Made by a program: the position numbers and the translations under genes. The notes under the pieces were generated by a model. The model worked only from the letters and a program-made list of their open reading frames with translations. It did no database searches and was not told the origin of the DNA. Below, one piece after another: positions 1 through 8,972 of a stretch of DNA of 64,000 nt (position 1 is its first letter; each line of letters begins with the position of its first letter). Origin of the DNA: JACVRW01 sp963837445 (GTDB lineage Bacteria; Actinomycetota; Thermoleophilia; Solirubrobacterales; Thermoleophilaceae); assembly GCA_963837445.1 (NCBI GenBank), contig CAWINK010000021.1:502339-566338 (forward strand), written 5' to 3'.

Positions 1-1102
1 GAGCCCGCGGTCGAGGAGCTCTCGCTCACCGTTCCGGCCGGCGATATCTGCGTGCTGGTCGGCCCGTCGGGGTGCGGCAAGACCACCGCGATGCGGATGG
101 TGAACCGCATGATCGACATCACCGAGGGCGACATCCTGCTCGACGGCCAGAGCGTGCGCGAGCGCCAGCCCGGCGGAGCTGCGACGGGACATCGGCTACG
201 CGATCCAGCAGATCGGGCCTGTTCCCGCACCTGTCGGTGGCGGACAACATCGCCACCGTGCCGCGGCTGCTCGACTGGGACCGCGAGCGCATCCGCGCGC
301 GCGTGGACGAGCTGCTCGAGCTCGTGAGCCTGGACCCGGCCGAGACGCGCGACCGCTACCCGGCGCCAGCTCTCCGGCGGCCAGCGCCAGCGGGTCGGCG
401 TGGCGCGCGCGCTCGCGGTCGACCCGCCGCTGATGCTGATGGACGAGCCCTTCGGCGCGATCGACCCGATCAACCGCGAGCGGCTCCAGAACGAGTTCCT
501 GCGCCTCCAGCGCGAGATCCGCAAGACGGTCGTCTTCGTGACCCACGACATCGACGAGGCGATCAAGATGGGCGACCGCATCGCGATCATGCAGAAGGGC
601 GGCAAGCTCGCCCAGTACGCCCCGCCCGCCGAGCTCCTGATGCACCCGGCGAACGCGTTCGTCGAGGACTTCGTGGGCTCCGACCGGGCGCTCAAGCGGC
701 TGGCGCTCCAGCGCGTGCGCGACGTGGACCTGTGGAAGGCGCCGCTCGTGCGGGTCGGGCGAGCCGGCGGCCGAGGCGCGCGCGCAAGGTCGCCGACTCG
801 GAGGTGCCCTACCCGCTGCTGGTGGACGACGAGGGGCGAGCCGCTCGGCTGGCTCTCCGAGCGCGCGCTGCAGGGCGAGCGCGTCGGCGACGAGCTGCGC
901 TCGCGGGCCGACCCGTGCTCGAGCTGGACGACGTGCTGCGCGACGCGCTCTCCGACCTGCTCGCCGAGGAGGCGCAGTACGGGCCGGTCGTGGACGAGCG
1001 CGGCGCGGTGGCCGGCGTGCTCTCGATCGAGCTCCTCGGCCACGCGCTCAAGGCCGACCCCGAAGACGGTGCCCGAGCGGAGCCGACGCGCTGTCGGACT
1101 GA
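1..1102 (+). pseudogene. opuCA: Osmoprotectant (glycine betaine/choline) ABC transporter ATP-binding protein, 5' partial and frame-disrupted
   Basis: This is the ATPase of an OpuC/OsmU-type quaternary-amine importer and would energise uptake of compatible solutes. The N-terminus lies before the window. Visible parts are Walker A GPSGCGKTT (base 64 on), a signature-like LSGGQRQRVGVARAL region, Walker B LMLMDEPFGAID, the switch histidine in VTHDIDEA, and C-terminal CBS-type sequence (PYPLLVDDEG, YGPVVDERGAVAGVLSIELL). The reading frame steps 1-2-3-1 at about 170, 218, 361, 757, 785, 834, 915, 1068 and 1081. Nearly every step is explained by one extra base, for example ATC-GGG-c-CTG at 219. Once corrected, the protein ends at TGA 1100-1102, next to the first permease. 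The protein sequence is otherwise well conserved, so I read the damage as sequence error. Confidence 0.8.
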
Positions 1103-1808
1103 GCGCCGCTGCTCGCCCAGGTCGAGATCCGCGAGCGCACCGAGGACGAGCTGCGTGTCCGACAACGGCTTCTGCCCGGGCTGGATCGCCGACAACTTCG
1201 ACCGCTACGTCGACCCGTTCGTCCAGCACGTGCTGCTGACGGTGGTGGCGGTGGCGATCGGCTTCGCGATCGCGTTCACGCTCGCGCTGCTCGCCTACCG
1301 GCGTCGCTGGCTGATCGACCCGATCACGCAGGTCACCGGCGATCCTCTACACGATCCCGAGCATCGCGGCGTTCTTCCTGCTGCTGCCGATCACCGGGCG
1401 CGGCTTCCTGACGGCGATCATCGCGCTGGTCGCCTACGCGCTGCTGATCATCTTCCGCAACGTCACTCACCGGCCTCGACAACGTGCCCGACGAGACGAA
1501 GGACGCCGGCCGCGGCATGGGCCTCACCGACCGCCAGCTGCTGTGGCGCGTCGAGCTGCCGCTCGCGCTGCCGGAGATCATGGCCGGCCTGCGCATCGCG
1601 GCGACCACCACCGTCGGCCTCGCGACGCTCGCCTTCTTCGCCGGCGCGGGCGGGCTCGGCGAGCAGATCTTCGCCGACATCAACTTCAAGTCGAACGTGG
1701 TCGTGGCCGGCGGGCTCGCCGTCGCTGCTCGCGGCCGCTGCTCGACGCGCTGATCCTGCTCGCGCAGCGCGCCGATCACGCCCTGGACGAGGGCGGCGGC
1801 GCGCATGA
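1100..1808 (+). pseudogene. opuCB: Osmoprotectant ABC transporter permease (first), frame-disrupted
   Basis: This is the inner-membrane permease of the same importer. Recognisable family sequence runs from SDNGFCPGWIADNFDRY (from GTG 1155) through hydrophobic helices (TVVAVAIGFAIAFTLALLAY) to the EAA-type loop GRGMGLTDRQLLWRVELPLA and GLGEQIFADINF. Single extra bases are apparent at about 1341 (in ACCGGC-g-ATCCTC), 1465 (GTC-a-CTC), near 1725 and near 1772. Restoring the frame gives about 220-230 residues, a normal length, ending at TGA 1806-1808 and overlapping the next start as ATGA. The start is unresolved: it may be GTG 1155 or a codon near 1100 overlapping the ATPase stop. Confidence 0.75.
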
Positions 1809-2569
1809 GACGACTCGCCTTCATCGGCGATTCGGCGACGCGATCGAGTTCATCTTCCACGAGCGCGAGTCGCCCGCCGGCGGCACGCAGGTGGGCGGCT
1901 CGGCGAGATCTGCGAGCTGATGTGGCCGCACCTCCAGCTGTCGGCGCGCCTCGATGGCCGATCGCGTGCGCGATCGCCGATCCCGCTCGGGCTCTGGCTC
2001 GGCCACATCGGCAAGGGCGGGTTCCTCGCGATCAACGCGTCGAACGTCGGCCGCGCGGTGCCGAGCCTCGCGCTGATCGCGTTCTTCGTCGCCTACATCG
2101 GCGTCGGCTTCTCGAACCTCACGCTCGCGCTGGTGCTGCTCGCGATCCCGCCGATCCTCACCAACGCCTACTCGGGCGTGCGCCAGGTGGACCGCGACAC
2201 GGTCGACGCCGCGCGCGGGATGGGGATGACCGGGGCGCAGATCGTGCGCCGGGTCGAGCTGCCGCTCGCGCTGCCGCTGATCTTCGGCGGCATCCGCATC
2301 TCCGCCGTGAACGTGATCGCGACGGCGACGATCGCGCCGCTCGCCGGCGTCGACCACGCTCGGCGACCCGATCATCAACGTGAACACCTACGGCGACGAG
2401 GGCAGGCTCGCGGCGGCGATCGTCGTGGCCCTGCTCGCCGTGCCACGGAGTTCGTCCTCGGAGCGGTGCAGCGCGCCGTGACCCCGAGGGGACTGAAGCT
2501 CGAGGGCGGCAGCCGCTGGCGTCGCCTGGCATTCGGAATCCCAACAACAGAAGGGAAGCACCCACATGA
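1805..2569 (+). pseudogene. Osmoprotectant ABC transporter permease (second), frame-disrupted
   Basis: Second permease of the betaine/choline importer. It starts at ATG 1805, overlapping the upstream stop, with MRRLAFIGD, and continues in other frames through MWPHLQLSA, then PLGLWLGHIGKGGFLAIN and VGRAVPSLALIAFFVAYIGV, both typical of this family. The EAA-like loop is ARGMGMTGAQIVRRVELPLA, followed by NVIATATIAPLAGV, GDPIINVNTYGDEGRLAAAI and a final helix. Breaks lie near 1830-1900, 1950-1975, 2357 and 2441. The likely end is TGA 2567-2569, which would overlap the ATG of the binding protein, but the 3' frame is not certain. Two distinct permeases in one operon is the usual OpuC/OsmU arrangement. 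Confidence 0.72.
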
Positions 2570-3555
2570 GAACGCATCGCTGGCTCGATGCTGCTCGCGT
2601 TGCTGGTCGCCGCACTTGCGCGTCGCCGCCTGCGGCGACGATGACGAGGGCGACGGCGGCGGCGTCACGCCGACACCGCGCGGCGACGAGCCGCCGGCGC
2701 GATCCAGACGAACGACGAGAACGCGTCGACCAAGGTCACGATCGGCTCGAAGAACTTCACCGAGCAGAAGCTGCTCGGCGAGATCTACGCGCAGGCGCTG
2801 ACGGCGGCCGGGTACGACGTCATCGACCGAGCTCAACCTCGGCGACGAGAAGACGGCGCTCAAGGCGCTCGAGGGCGGCGAGATCAGCGCCTATCCGGAG
2901 TACACCGGGACCGCGCTGCTGTCGTTCTTCGGGGTCACGGCAGACGAGATGCCGAGCGATCGCGGGCGAGGCCTACGAGGAGGCCAAGGCCGGGTTCGCG
3001 GAGAAGAACCTGACCGCGCTGCCGCCCACGCCGTTCGTGAGCTCGAACGAGGTCGCGGTGACGAAGGAGACGGCGGACAAGCTCGGCCTGAAGACGATCT
3101 CGGACCTCGAGGGCAAGTCGCAGGACCTGACGCTGTACGGCCGCCCGGAGTGCCGCCAGCGCCTGGACTGCAAGCTGGGCCTCGAGCAGGTCTACGGGCT
3201 GAAGTTCAAGAAGTTCGTGCCGGTCGACATCGCCCTGCGCCACGAGGTGCTGAAGAAGGGCCAGGCCGACGTGTCGATCGTGTTCACGACCGACCCGCAG
3301 AACAAGCGCGAGGGCTTCGTGCTGCTGGAGGACGACAAGGGCATGTTCCCGCCCTACAACTCGACGCTCGTCGTGCGTGACGACGTGATCGAGCAGGCGG
3401 GCCCCGACCTCGCGGAGGACGGTCGAGCAGGTCGAGAAGGGCCTCACCGACGAGGTCATGCAGGAGCTGAACGCGCGCGTCGACCTCGACAAGTCGACGC
3501 CCGAGGAAGTGGCCGGCCAGTACCTGGAGGAGTCGGGGCTGATCGAGCAGGCTGA
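2566..3555 (+). pseudogene. Osmoprotectant ABC transporter substrate-binding lipoprotein, frame-disrupted
   Basis: Extracytoplasmic binding protein of the importer, OpuAC/ProX-like (OpuCC/OsmF type). It begins MRTHRW at ATG 2566, and a corrected frame gives a lipoprotein signal ending in VAACGDDD. The mature part has the family hallmark KVTIGSKNFTEQKLLGEIYA, then GGEISAYPEYTGTALLSFFG and a long intact stretch (about 2970-3420) with LTLYGRPECRQR, GLEQVYGLKFKKFVPVD and KKGQADVSIVFTTD. Extra bases are visible near 2588, 2625, 2690, 2825, 2955 and 3421 (GAGGAC-g-GTCGAG). The true stop is blurred: TGA 3553-3555 and TAG 3562-3564 are close by but out of the final frame, so the uncorrected frame runs on into mtnA. 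The ligand is inferred from family. Confidence 0.78.
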
Positions 3556-3574
3556 GCGAAGTAGCGAACCGCGT

Positions 3575-4525
3575 GCGGCTCTGCGCGGGCGGTCCGCCCT
3601 GCTGCGGTTCGAGGACGGCCTGCTGATGGTGCTCGACCAGCGCGCGCTGCCCGAGGCGGAGCGCTGGATCCGCTGCGAGACGGTGGAGGACGTGGCGGAT
3701 TGCATTCGAACGCTTGCCGTGCGCGGCGCGCCGGCCATAGGGCTGGCCGCCGCCTACGGCATGGCGCTCGCGGACGGCCGCGAGGACGAGGCCGCCGAGC
3801 TGCTGCGCGCGACGCGGCCGACAGCGGTGAACCTCGCGTGGGCGCTCGAGCAGTGCCGCGGCGTTCCGGACGTGCTCGCGGTGGCCCGCCGGCTGCACCG
3901 CGAGCAGGACGAGGCGGACCGCCGGCTGGCCGCGCTCGGGGCCGGGCTCTTCGAGAGCGGCACCCGCGCTCTCACCCACTGCAACACCGGCGCACTGGCC
4001 ACCGGCGGGTACGGGACCGCGCACGGGGTGCTGCGCGCCGCCTGGGAGAGCGGGCGGCTCGCTGAGGTCTGGGTGGACGAGACTCGTCCGCTCCTCCAGG
4101 GCGCCCGCCTGACCGCGTGGGAGCTGCGCAAGGCCGGCATCCCACATCGCGTGGTGGTGGACTCCGCGGCGGGCTCGCTGATGGCCCGCGGCCTCGTCGA
4201 CCGTGTGGTGGTGGGAGCGGATCGGATCGCGGCAAACGGCGACGTGGCGAACAAGGTGGGCACCTATCCCCTGGCTGTGCTCGCCGCGCGGCACGGCGTG
4301 CCGTTCTACGTGGCGGCGCCGCTCTCGACAATCGATCCCGCCACTCCCGACGGCGGCGCGATACCGATCGAGGAGCGCGACCCGGGTGAGCTGCTCGAGG
4401 GCGGCCACGCCTTCAACCCGGCGTTCGACGTGACGCCCGCGGAGCTCGTGACGGCGATCGTGACCGAGGCAGGGGTGCTCGAGGCGCCCTATGCCGAGTC
4501 GATCGCACGGGCGATCGCGTCATGA
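3575..4525 (+). CDS. mtnA: Methylthioribose-1-phosphate isomerase (5' end unresolved)
   Basis: MtnA converts 5-methylthioribose-1-phosphate to 5-methylthioribulose-1-phosphate in the methionine salvage pathway; it is related to the eIF2B alpha/beta/delta family. Family sequence starts at LRFEDGLLMVLDQRALP and includes TLAVRGAPAIGLAAAYGMALA, the catalytic-cysteine segment THCNTGALATGGYGTAHGVL (Cys near residue 136) and the catalytic-aspartate segment VVVGADRIAANGDVANKVGT. It continues to the C-terminus without interruption. The frame is open upstream into the 3' end of the binding-protein gene with no ATG/GTG/TTG between, so the true start was probably lost to an indel; 3575 is only an approximate boundary. 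It overlaps the DUF1152 gene by four bases (ATGA), which suggests translational coupling. No other mtn gene is in the window. Confidence 0.88.
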   Translation, partial: AALRGRSALLRFEDGLLMVLDQRALPEAERWIRCETVEDVADCIRTLAVRGAPAIGLAAAYGMALADGREDEAAELLRATRPTAVNLAWALEQCRGVPDVLAVARRLHREQDEADRRLAALGAGLFESGTRALTHCNTGALATGGYGTAHGVLRAAWESGRLAEVWVDETRPLLQGARLTAWELRKAGIPHRVVVDSAAGSLMARGLVDRVVVGADRIAANGDVANKVGTYPLAVLAARHGVPFYVAAPLSTIDPATPDGGAIPIEERDPGELLEGGHAFNPAFDVTPAELVTAIVTEAGVLEAPYAESIARAIAS

Positions 4526-5493
4526 GGGCCGATGCAGACCTGCTGATATCGGGGTCTCGCCGTCCGCTGGTGCTCGGCATCGGTGGAGGCGGCGATGTCG
4601 TTGGAGCGCTCGCCACGGCGGAGGCGTGCCGGCTGCACGGCGCCGAGCCCGTGGTGGGTGGGGTGAGTTGGGAGCGGCGGCCGATCGATCCTCAGCCGGG
4701 GCCGCGGGCCGAGTCGGAGATCGAGGGCGCGCGGCTGCTGGCGCCGGGCGTCCTGGCGGCGTCGGCCGGCACGCGCGTGCGTGAGTCCGGGGTGGTCTTC
4801 GCAGAGTCGCGGATGGCCGGACTGCTCGGTGAGGAGACCGTGCTCGTGGACGCCACGCTCGGCCCGGCGCAGCTCGCGGACGGCATCGCGGCCGCGGCCG
4901 CCGCGCTCGGTGTGGACCTCATCGTCTTCATCGACGTGGGCGGCGACGCCCTCGCCCACGGCCACGAGCCCGGCCTGGCCAGCCCACTCTGCGACGCCCT
5001 GCTGCTCGCAGCGGGAGCGCGCCTCGCCGAGCAAGACGCCACGCCGGTGCTCGGCGGCATCTTCGGCATCGGCTGCGACGGCGAGCTGACCCCGCCCGAG
5101 GTGCTGGCGCGGCTCGCCGAGGTCGGCGCCGCCGGCGGGTTGGCCGGCGCCCGCGGCCTCACACCGGCCGTCGCGCGGCGGCTCGAGGAGGCGGTGAAGG
5201 TGGTGCCCACCGAGGCGAGCGCCCAGGCTCTGCGCTGCTTTCACGGGGCGATCGGCACGTCGACGATCCGCCAGGGACGACGGACGGTCGAGCTCTCGCC
5301 CGCGGGAGCGCTCACGTTCTTCTTCGACCCGGTCGCGGCCCTGCGCTCGGCAGCCCGCCTGGCGGCCGCGGTGATGGACGCACGCGATCTGGACCACGCC
5401 AACGAGATCCTCCATGGACTGGGCGTCCATACGGAGCTCGACTACGAGCGTGACGCACTTCACACAGTTCGGCAGTCATCGAACCGACAATAG
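4522..5493 (+). CDS. DUF1152 family protein
   Basis: A 323-residue protein matching the DUF1152 family, whose function is unknown. It opens with a Rossmann-like glycine motif (PLVLGIGGGGDVVGALATAE) and has acidic/glycine clusters typical of nucleotide or phosphosugar binding (LIVFIDVGGDALAHGHEPGL, GIFGIGCDGELTPPEVL). There is no signal peptide or membrane segment, so it should be cytosolic. ATG 4522 overlaps the mtnA stop as ATGA, so the two proteins are very likely co-translated. That makes a role next to methionine salvage or a related sugar phosphate reasonable, but this is inference from context only. The C-terminus (GLGVHTELDYERDAL) ends at TAG 5491-5493, which sits inside the Shine-Dalgarno-like TAGGAGG of the next gene. 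Confidence 0.8.
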   Translation: MRADADLLISGSRRPLVLGIGGGGDVVGALATAEACRLHGAEPVVGGVSWERRPIDPQPGPRAESEIEGARLLAPGVLAASAGTRVRESGVVFAESRMAGLLGEETVLVDATLGPAQLADGIAAAAAALGVDLIVFIDVGGDALAHGHEPGLASPLCDALLLAAGARLAEQDATPVLGGIFGIGCDGELTPPEVLARLAEVGAAGGLAGARGLTPAVARRLEEAVKVVPTEASAQALRCFHGAIGTSTIRQGRRTVELSPAGALTFFFDPVAALRSAARLAAAVMDARDLDHANEILHGLGVHTELDYERDALHTVRQSSNRQ

Positions 5494-5498
5494 GAGGC

Positions 5499-6008
5499 GT
5501 GATCGAACGCCTTCCAGACGGAGCCCCGGTCCTGATCCGGCCCATTCGCGCTGACGACAAGCGCCTGCTTGCCGAGGGTCTCCGGCACCTCTCAGACGAG
5601 AGCGTGCACCGGCGCTTCCTCACGCCGAAGCGCAGCTTCAGCCGGGCGGAGCTGCGCTACCTCACGGAAGTGGACGGTCGCGACCATGTGGCGCTGGTGG
5701 CCGAGTACCCCGCGGAGCCGGTTCGCCGCCTGATCGCGGTCGCCCGCTTCGTGAGGCTCGCGGATGACCCCGAAGCTGCCGAGGTGGCGATCACGGTCGC
5801 CGACGACTTCCAGGGACGCGGACTCGGCTCGATATTGGGCGAGCACCTCGCGCATTCGGCGCGCAATCGGGGCCTCCGCCGCTTCACCGCCACGATGTCC
5901 GCCCACAACGTGCCGGCCCACCGGCTGATGGCGAAGCTGACGGAGCATCTGGACCAGCGCCACGTGGGATCCGGCGTGGACGAGCTGGTGCTGGACATCG
6001 CGGCCTGA
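5499..6008 (+). CDS. GNAT family N-acetyltransferase
   Basis: A 169-residue acetyl-CoA-dependent N-acetyltransferase; the substrate is unknown. The N-terminus (GAPVLIRPIRADDKRLLAEG, LSDESVHRRFLTPK) is characteristic of the Pat/Acs-type stand-alone GNAT subgroup. The acetyl-CoA-binding motif A is VADDFQGRGLGSILGEHLAH (about residues 105-124), followed by FTATMSAHNVPAHRLMAKL. GTG 5499 lies only one base after the strong AGGAGG at 5492-5497, an unusually tight spacing, so the translated start may be a few codons further on. It follows DUF1152 by five bases and is probably the last gene of the mtnA operon. It is convergent with korB, with a palindromic element in between. Confidence 0.82.
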   Translation: MIERLPDGAPVLIRPIRADDKRLLAEGLRHLSDESVHRRFLTPKRSFSRAELRYLTEVDGRDHVALVAEYPAEPVRRLIAVARFVRLADDPEAAEVAITVADDFQGRGLGSILGEHLAHSARNRGLRRFTATMSAHNVPAHRLMAKLTEHLDQRHVGSGVDELVLDIAA

Positions 6009-6017
6009 GCGCCGGCC

Positions 6018-6092
6018 GCGCCAACGGCAGCACTGAAGGGGTCGACCGTCCTGTCCTAGGCTTGAATAGCAAGCCTTAAGCAGGACGCTCGA
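6018..6092 (+). repeat. 3' lead-plus-hairpin element, copy 1 (probable bidirectional terminator)
   Basis: This fills the convergent gap between the GNAT gene and korB. A lead, ending GGCAGCACTGAAGGG at 6040, is followed by a hairpin whose arms are GTCCTG (6048-6053) and AGGCTTG (6058-6064) against CAAGCCT (6070-6076) and CAGGAC (6081-6086). The loop is AATAG. The same lead and hairpin occur on the minus strand at 38312-38394, and the lead recurs at 27572-27594. There is no U-run, so the terminator role is inferred from position. Confidence 0.7.
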
Positions 6093-6096
6093 TTGG

Positions 6097-7098
6097 TTAC
6101 GCGACTGTCCAGGTCTCTCCTGAGTGCAGCAGTTCGTGGAGCTGCTCGGGTCCGACCGAGGCGCGCGCCTCCTCCAGCTCCCGTGCCAGCGCCTCTCCGT
6201 AGACCGGGCGCTTCACCGAGCGGAACACTCCGATGGGCGTCGGGCCGGTCGGGCGGTCGGCCAGGTGCGCCAGCTCGAATGCCAGGCTCGGGTCCGTTCG
6301 TTCGGCGTCGTGCACGATCAGCGCGTCCTCGCCCACGTCGGCAACTTCGACGAGCCGAAGCCGGCCATCGGCGTCCCGAGCCACCCCGCGCTCTCCCTCG
6401 ATGCCGAACTTCACAGGCTGCCCGTGCTCCAGCCGGATCTGGTTCAGCTCCCGCTGGCCCTTGGCCCGCACGGCGTCGAACGCGCCGTCGTTGAAGACGT
6501 TGCAGTTCTGGTAGATCTCGACGAGCGCCGCGCCCGGGTGCGCCGCCGCGGCGCGCAGGGTCTCGGCCAGGTGCGCCTTGTCGGTGTCGACCGTGCGGGC
6601 CACGAAGCTCGCCTCCGCCCCCAGCGCCAGCGCCACCGGATTGAACGGGTGGTCCTGCGACCCGAACGGCGTGGACTTGGTGACCTTGCCCTCCTCGCTC
6701 GTGGGCGAGTACTGCCCCTTCGTCAGGCCGTAGATCTGGTTGTTGAAGAGCAGGATCTTCACGGGCACGTTGCGGCGCAGCGTGTGGATGAGGTGGTTGC
6801 CGCCGATCGAGAGCGCATCCCCGTCGCCGCTCACCACCCAGACCGACAGATCGGGCCGTGAGGTGGCCACGCCGGTGGCCAGGGCGGGCGCGCGCCCGTG
6901 GATGCCGTGCATCCCGTAGGTGTCCATGTAGTAGACGAACCGCCCCGCGCAGCCGATGCCGGTCACGAAGACGATCCGGTCCGGCGGGATGCCCAGCTCC
7001 GGCATGAAGGACTGCACCGAGGCCAGCACCGCGTAGTCGCCGCAGCCCGGGCACCAGCGTGTCTCCTGATCCGACGAGAAGTCTGCCTTCGTCAGCAT
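6097..7098 (-). CDS. korB: 2-oxoacid:ferredoxin oxidoreductase, beta subunit
   Basis: Beta subunit of 2-oxoglutarate (or related 2-oxoacid):ferredoxin oxidoreductase. It binds thiamine diphosphate and a 4Fe-4S cluster, and forms acyl-CoA and CO2 with reduced ferredoxin. In 333 residues I see cluster cysteines in RWCPGCGDY (Cys16, Cys19), GIGCAGRF (Cys50) and YQNCNVFND, the TPP motif WVVSGDGDALSIGGNH, and FNNQIYGLTKGQYSPTS. The start is ATG 7098-7096 (MLTKADFSSDQETRW); it overlaps the korA stop by seven bases, so the subunits are coupled. The longer open frame upstream is only antisense-free read-through. The 2-oxoglutarate assignment follows the common KorAB type; pyruvate cannot be excluded. 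No dedicated ferredoxin subunit is present. Confidence 0.9.
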   Translation of the reverse strand: MLTKADFSSDQETRWCPGCGDYAVLASVQSFMPELGIPPDRIVFVTGIGCAGRFVYYMDTYGMHGIHGRAPALATGVATSRPDLSVWVVSGDGDALSIGGNHLIHTLRRNVPVKILLFNNQIYGLTKGQYSPTSEEGKVTKSTPFGSQDHPFNPVALALGAEASFVARTVDTDKAHLAETLRAAAAHPGAALVEIYQNCNVFNDGAFDAVRAKGQRELNQIRLEHGQPVKFGIEGERGVARDADGRLRLVEVADVGEDALIVHDAERTDPSLAFELAHLADRPTGPTPIGVFRSVKRPVYGEALARELEEARASVGPEQLHELLHSGETWTVA

Positions 7099-8918
7099 CT
7101 CGGAGCTATCACCTCCATCATGTCCCTGGTGAAGATGGGCAGTCCGTCCACCTTCGTGAAGCTCTCGCAATCCACGAGGAACTCGGCTCGCAGGACCTTC
7201 ACCAGCTGGCCCATGTTCATCTCGGGCACAAGCACGCGCTCGTACGAGCGCAGCAGCTCGCCGGTGTTCGCGGGCAGCGGGTTGAGGTGCCTGATGTGCG
7301 CCGTGGCCACGCGCAGACCCTGCTCGCGGCGCAGCCGCCGCGCCGCACCCTGGATGGCTCCGTAGCTCGATCCCCAGCCGAGCACGAGCAGCGACGCGCC
7401 GTCCGGATCGTCCACCTCGATGTCCGGCACCGACACCCGCGCGATCCGCTCCGCGCGCAGGTGAGTCATGTGCGCGTGGTTCGCGGGCTCGTACGAGATG
7501 TTCCCGGTGCCGTCCTCCTTCTCGAGCCCGCCGATGCGGTGGCGCAGGTCCGGGGTGCCGGGAACCGCCCAGGGACGCGCCAGGTTGGCGTCCCGGGCGT
7601 ACGGCATGAAGCCCGCCGGGTCGGTGGCGAAGTTTGGATCGATCTCCGGGAGCGAAGCCACGTCCGGCAGCTTCCACGGCTCCGACGAGTTCGCGAGGAA
7701 CGTGTCGCTGAGCAGGATCACCGGCGTGCGGTGGGTGATCGCTATGCGTGCCGCCTCGATCGCGCAGTCGAAGCAATCCGACGGGGTCGATGCCGCGATC
7801 ACCGGCAGCGGCGATTCCCCGTGGCGCCCGTGCAGCGCCATCATCAGATCGGCCGCCTCGGTCTTGGTCGGCATCCCCGTGGAGGGGCCGGCGCGTTGCA
7901 CGTCCACCACCACGAGCGGCAGCTCATACGCCACTGCCAGGCCGATCGTCTCCGACTTCAGATCCATGCCCGGGCCGCTCGTGGCCGTGACTCCGAGGTG
8001 GCCGGAGAAGGCGGCCCCGAGCGCCATGTTCACCGCCGCGATCTCATCCTCCGCCTGGATCGTGCGCACCCCGAGCCCATGGTGGCGCGACAGCGAGTGG
8101 AGCAGCTCGGAGGCCGGCGTGATCGGGTAGCTCGCGTAGAACAGGCCGAGGCCGGACTGGACCGCGGCCGCCACCAGCCCATAGGCGAGCGCCTGCGTGC
8201 CGTTCGCGTTGCGGTAGGTGCCGGGCGCCGCTGGCGCCGCGTCCACCTCGTAGTGCACCGCCATGAGCTCGGCCGTCTCGCCGAAGTTGTAGCCCGCCCG
8301 GAACGCGGCGAGGTTCGCGGCGCCGACGGCGGGGATGTCGGCGAACTTCTTCTCGATCCAGGCCACCGTCGGCTCGGTCGGGCGCCCGTACATCCACGAC
8401 ACCAGTCCGAGCGCGAACACGTTCTTGCAGCGCGCGGCGTCGCGCGCCGTGATGTCGTCGATGCCCTCGGTCGCGCGGACCGTCATCGAGGTCATCGGCA
8501 CCCGGAAGAGCTGGTAGTCGTCGAGCGAGCCGTCCTCGAGCGGGTTCGCCTCGTAGCCCGCCTTGCGCACGTTGTGATCGGTGAATCCGTCCTCGTTCAC
8601 GATCACCGTGCCGCCCTTCTCGAGCGTCCCGACGTTCGTGATCAGCGCGGCCGGGTTCATCGCCACGAGCACGTTCGGGTGGTCGCCCGGGGTGAGGATG
8701 TCGCGCGAGGCGAAGTGGATCTGGAAGGCCGACACGCCGTGCGGGGTGCCCGCAGGAGCGCGGATCTCGGCCGGGAAGTCGGGAAGCGTGGCGAGATCGT
8801 TCCCGACCAGCGCCGTGGCGTCGGTGAAGCGGCTGCCGGTGAGCTGCATACCGTCACCCGAGTCGCCCGCAAAGCGGACGACCACGCGATCCAGCTTCTC
8901 GACTGTTTTGCCTTGCAT
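7092..8918 (-). CDS. korA: 2-oxoacid:acceptor oxidoreductase, alpha subunit (gamma-alpha fusion)
   Basis: A 608-residue partner of KorB. The N-terminal third is the gamma domain (VVVRFAGDSGDGMQLTGSRF, then FPAEIRAPAGT and NVLVAMNPAAL). The rest is the alpha (pyrimidine-binding/domain II) part with GLFYASYPITPASELLHSLS, AEDEIAAVNMALGAAF, TATSGPGMDLKSE and GWGSSYGAIQGAARRL. The fused gamma-alpha form is the usual actinobacterial KorA. It replaces or complements the NAD-dependent 2-oxoglutarate dehydrogenase in the TCA cycle. ATG 8918 is divergent from pntAA, with a 54-bp shared upstream region. It is transcribed with korB, with a seven-base overlap. Confidence 0.9.
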   Translation of the reverse strand: MQGKTVEKLDRVVVRFAGDSGDGMQLTGSRFTDATALVGNDLATLPDFPAEIRAPAGTPHGVSAFQIHFASRDILTPGDHPNVLVAMNPAALITNVGTLEKGGTVIVNEDGFTDHNVRKAGYEANPLEDGSLDDYQLFRVPMTSMTVRATEGIDDITARDAARCKNVFALGLVSWMYGRPTEPTVAWIEKKFADIPAVGAANLAAFRAGYNFGETAELMAVHYEVDAAPAAPGTYRNANGTQALAYGLVAAAVQSGLGLFYASYPITPASELLHSLSRHHGLGVRTIQAEDEIAAVNMALGAAFSGHLGVTATSGPGMDLKSETIGLAVAYELPLVVVDVQRAGPSTGMPTKTEAADLMMALHGRHGESPLPVIAASTPSDCFDCAIEAARIAITHRTPVILLSDTFLANSSEPWKLPDVASLPEIDPNFATDPAGFMPYARDANLARPWAVPGTPDLRHRIGGLEKEDGTGNISYEPANHAHMTHLRAERIARVSVPDIEVDDPDGASLLVLGWGSSYGAIQGAARRLRREQGLRVATAHIRHLNPLPANTGELLRSYERVLVPEMNMGQLVKVLRAEFLVDCESFTKVDGLPIFTRDMMEVIAPRC

Positions 8919-8972
8919 CAGGTGAGCTAGGCAAGAGTGTAGGATGCCGCGCCCCCGGAACGGTTGCGACTT

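Noticed and set aside
72..1808. A 578-residue open frame across the ATPase and permease
   Set aside because: It mixes true protein segments with out-of-frame Arg/Ala-rich sequence; it is a product of the extra bases, not a gene.
1..3555. Programmed ribosomal frameshifting in the opu operon
   Set aside because: Far too many shift points, all of one sign, without slippery sequences or downstream structure in common.
3458..4525. Apparent fusion of the binding-protein C-terminus with mtnA
   Set aside because: The two protein families are unrelated, and the junction lies in the indel-rich region; a missing stop through frame error explains it better.
7059..8930. Long plus-strand frame (623 residues) opposite korA
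   Set aside because: Arg/His-rich antisense shadow with no domain; korA on the other strand is a clear family member.
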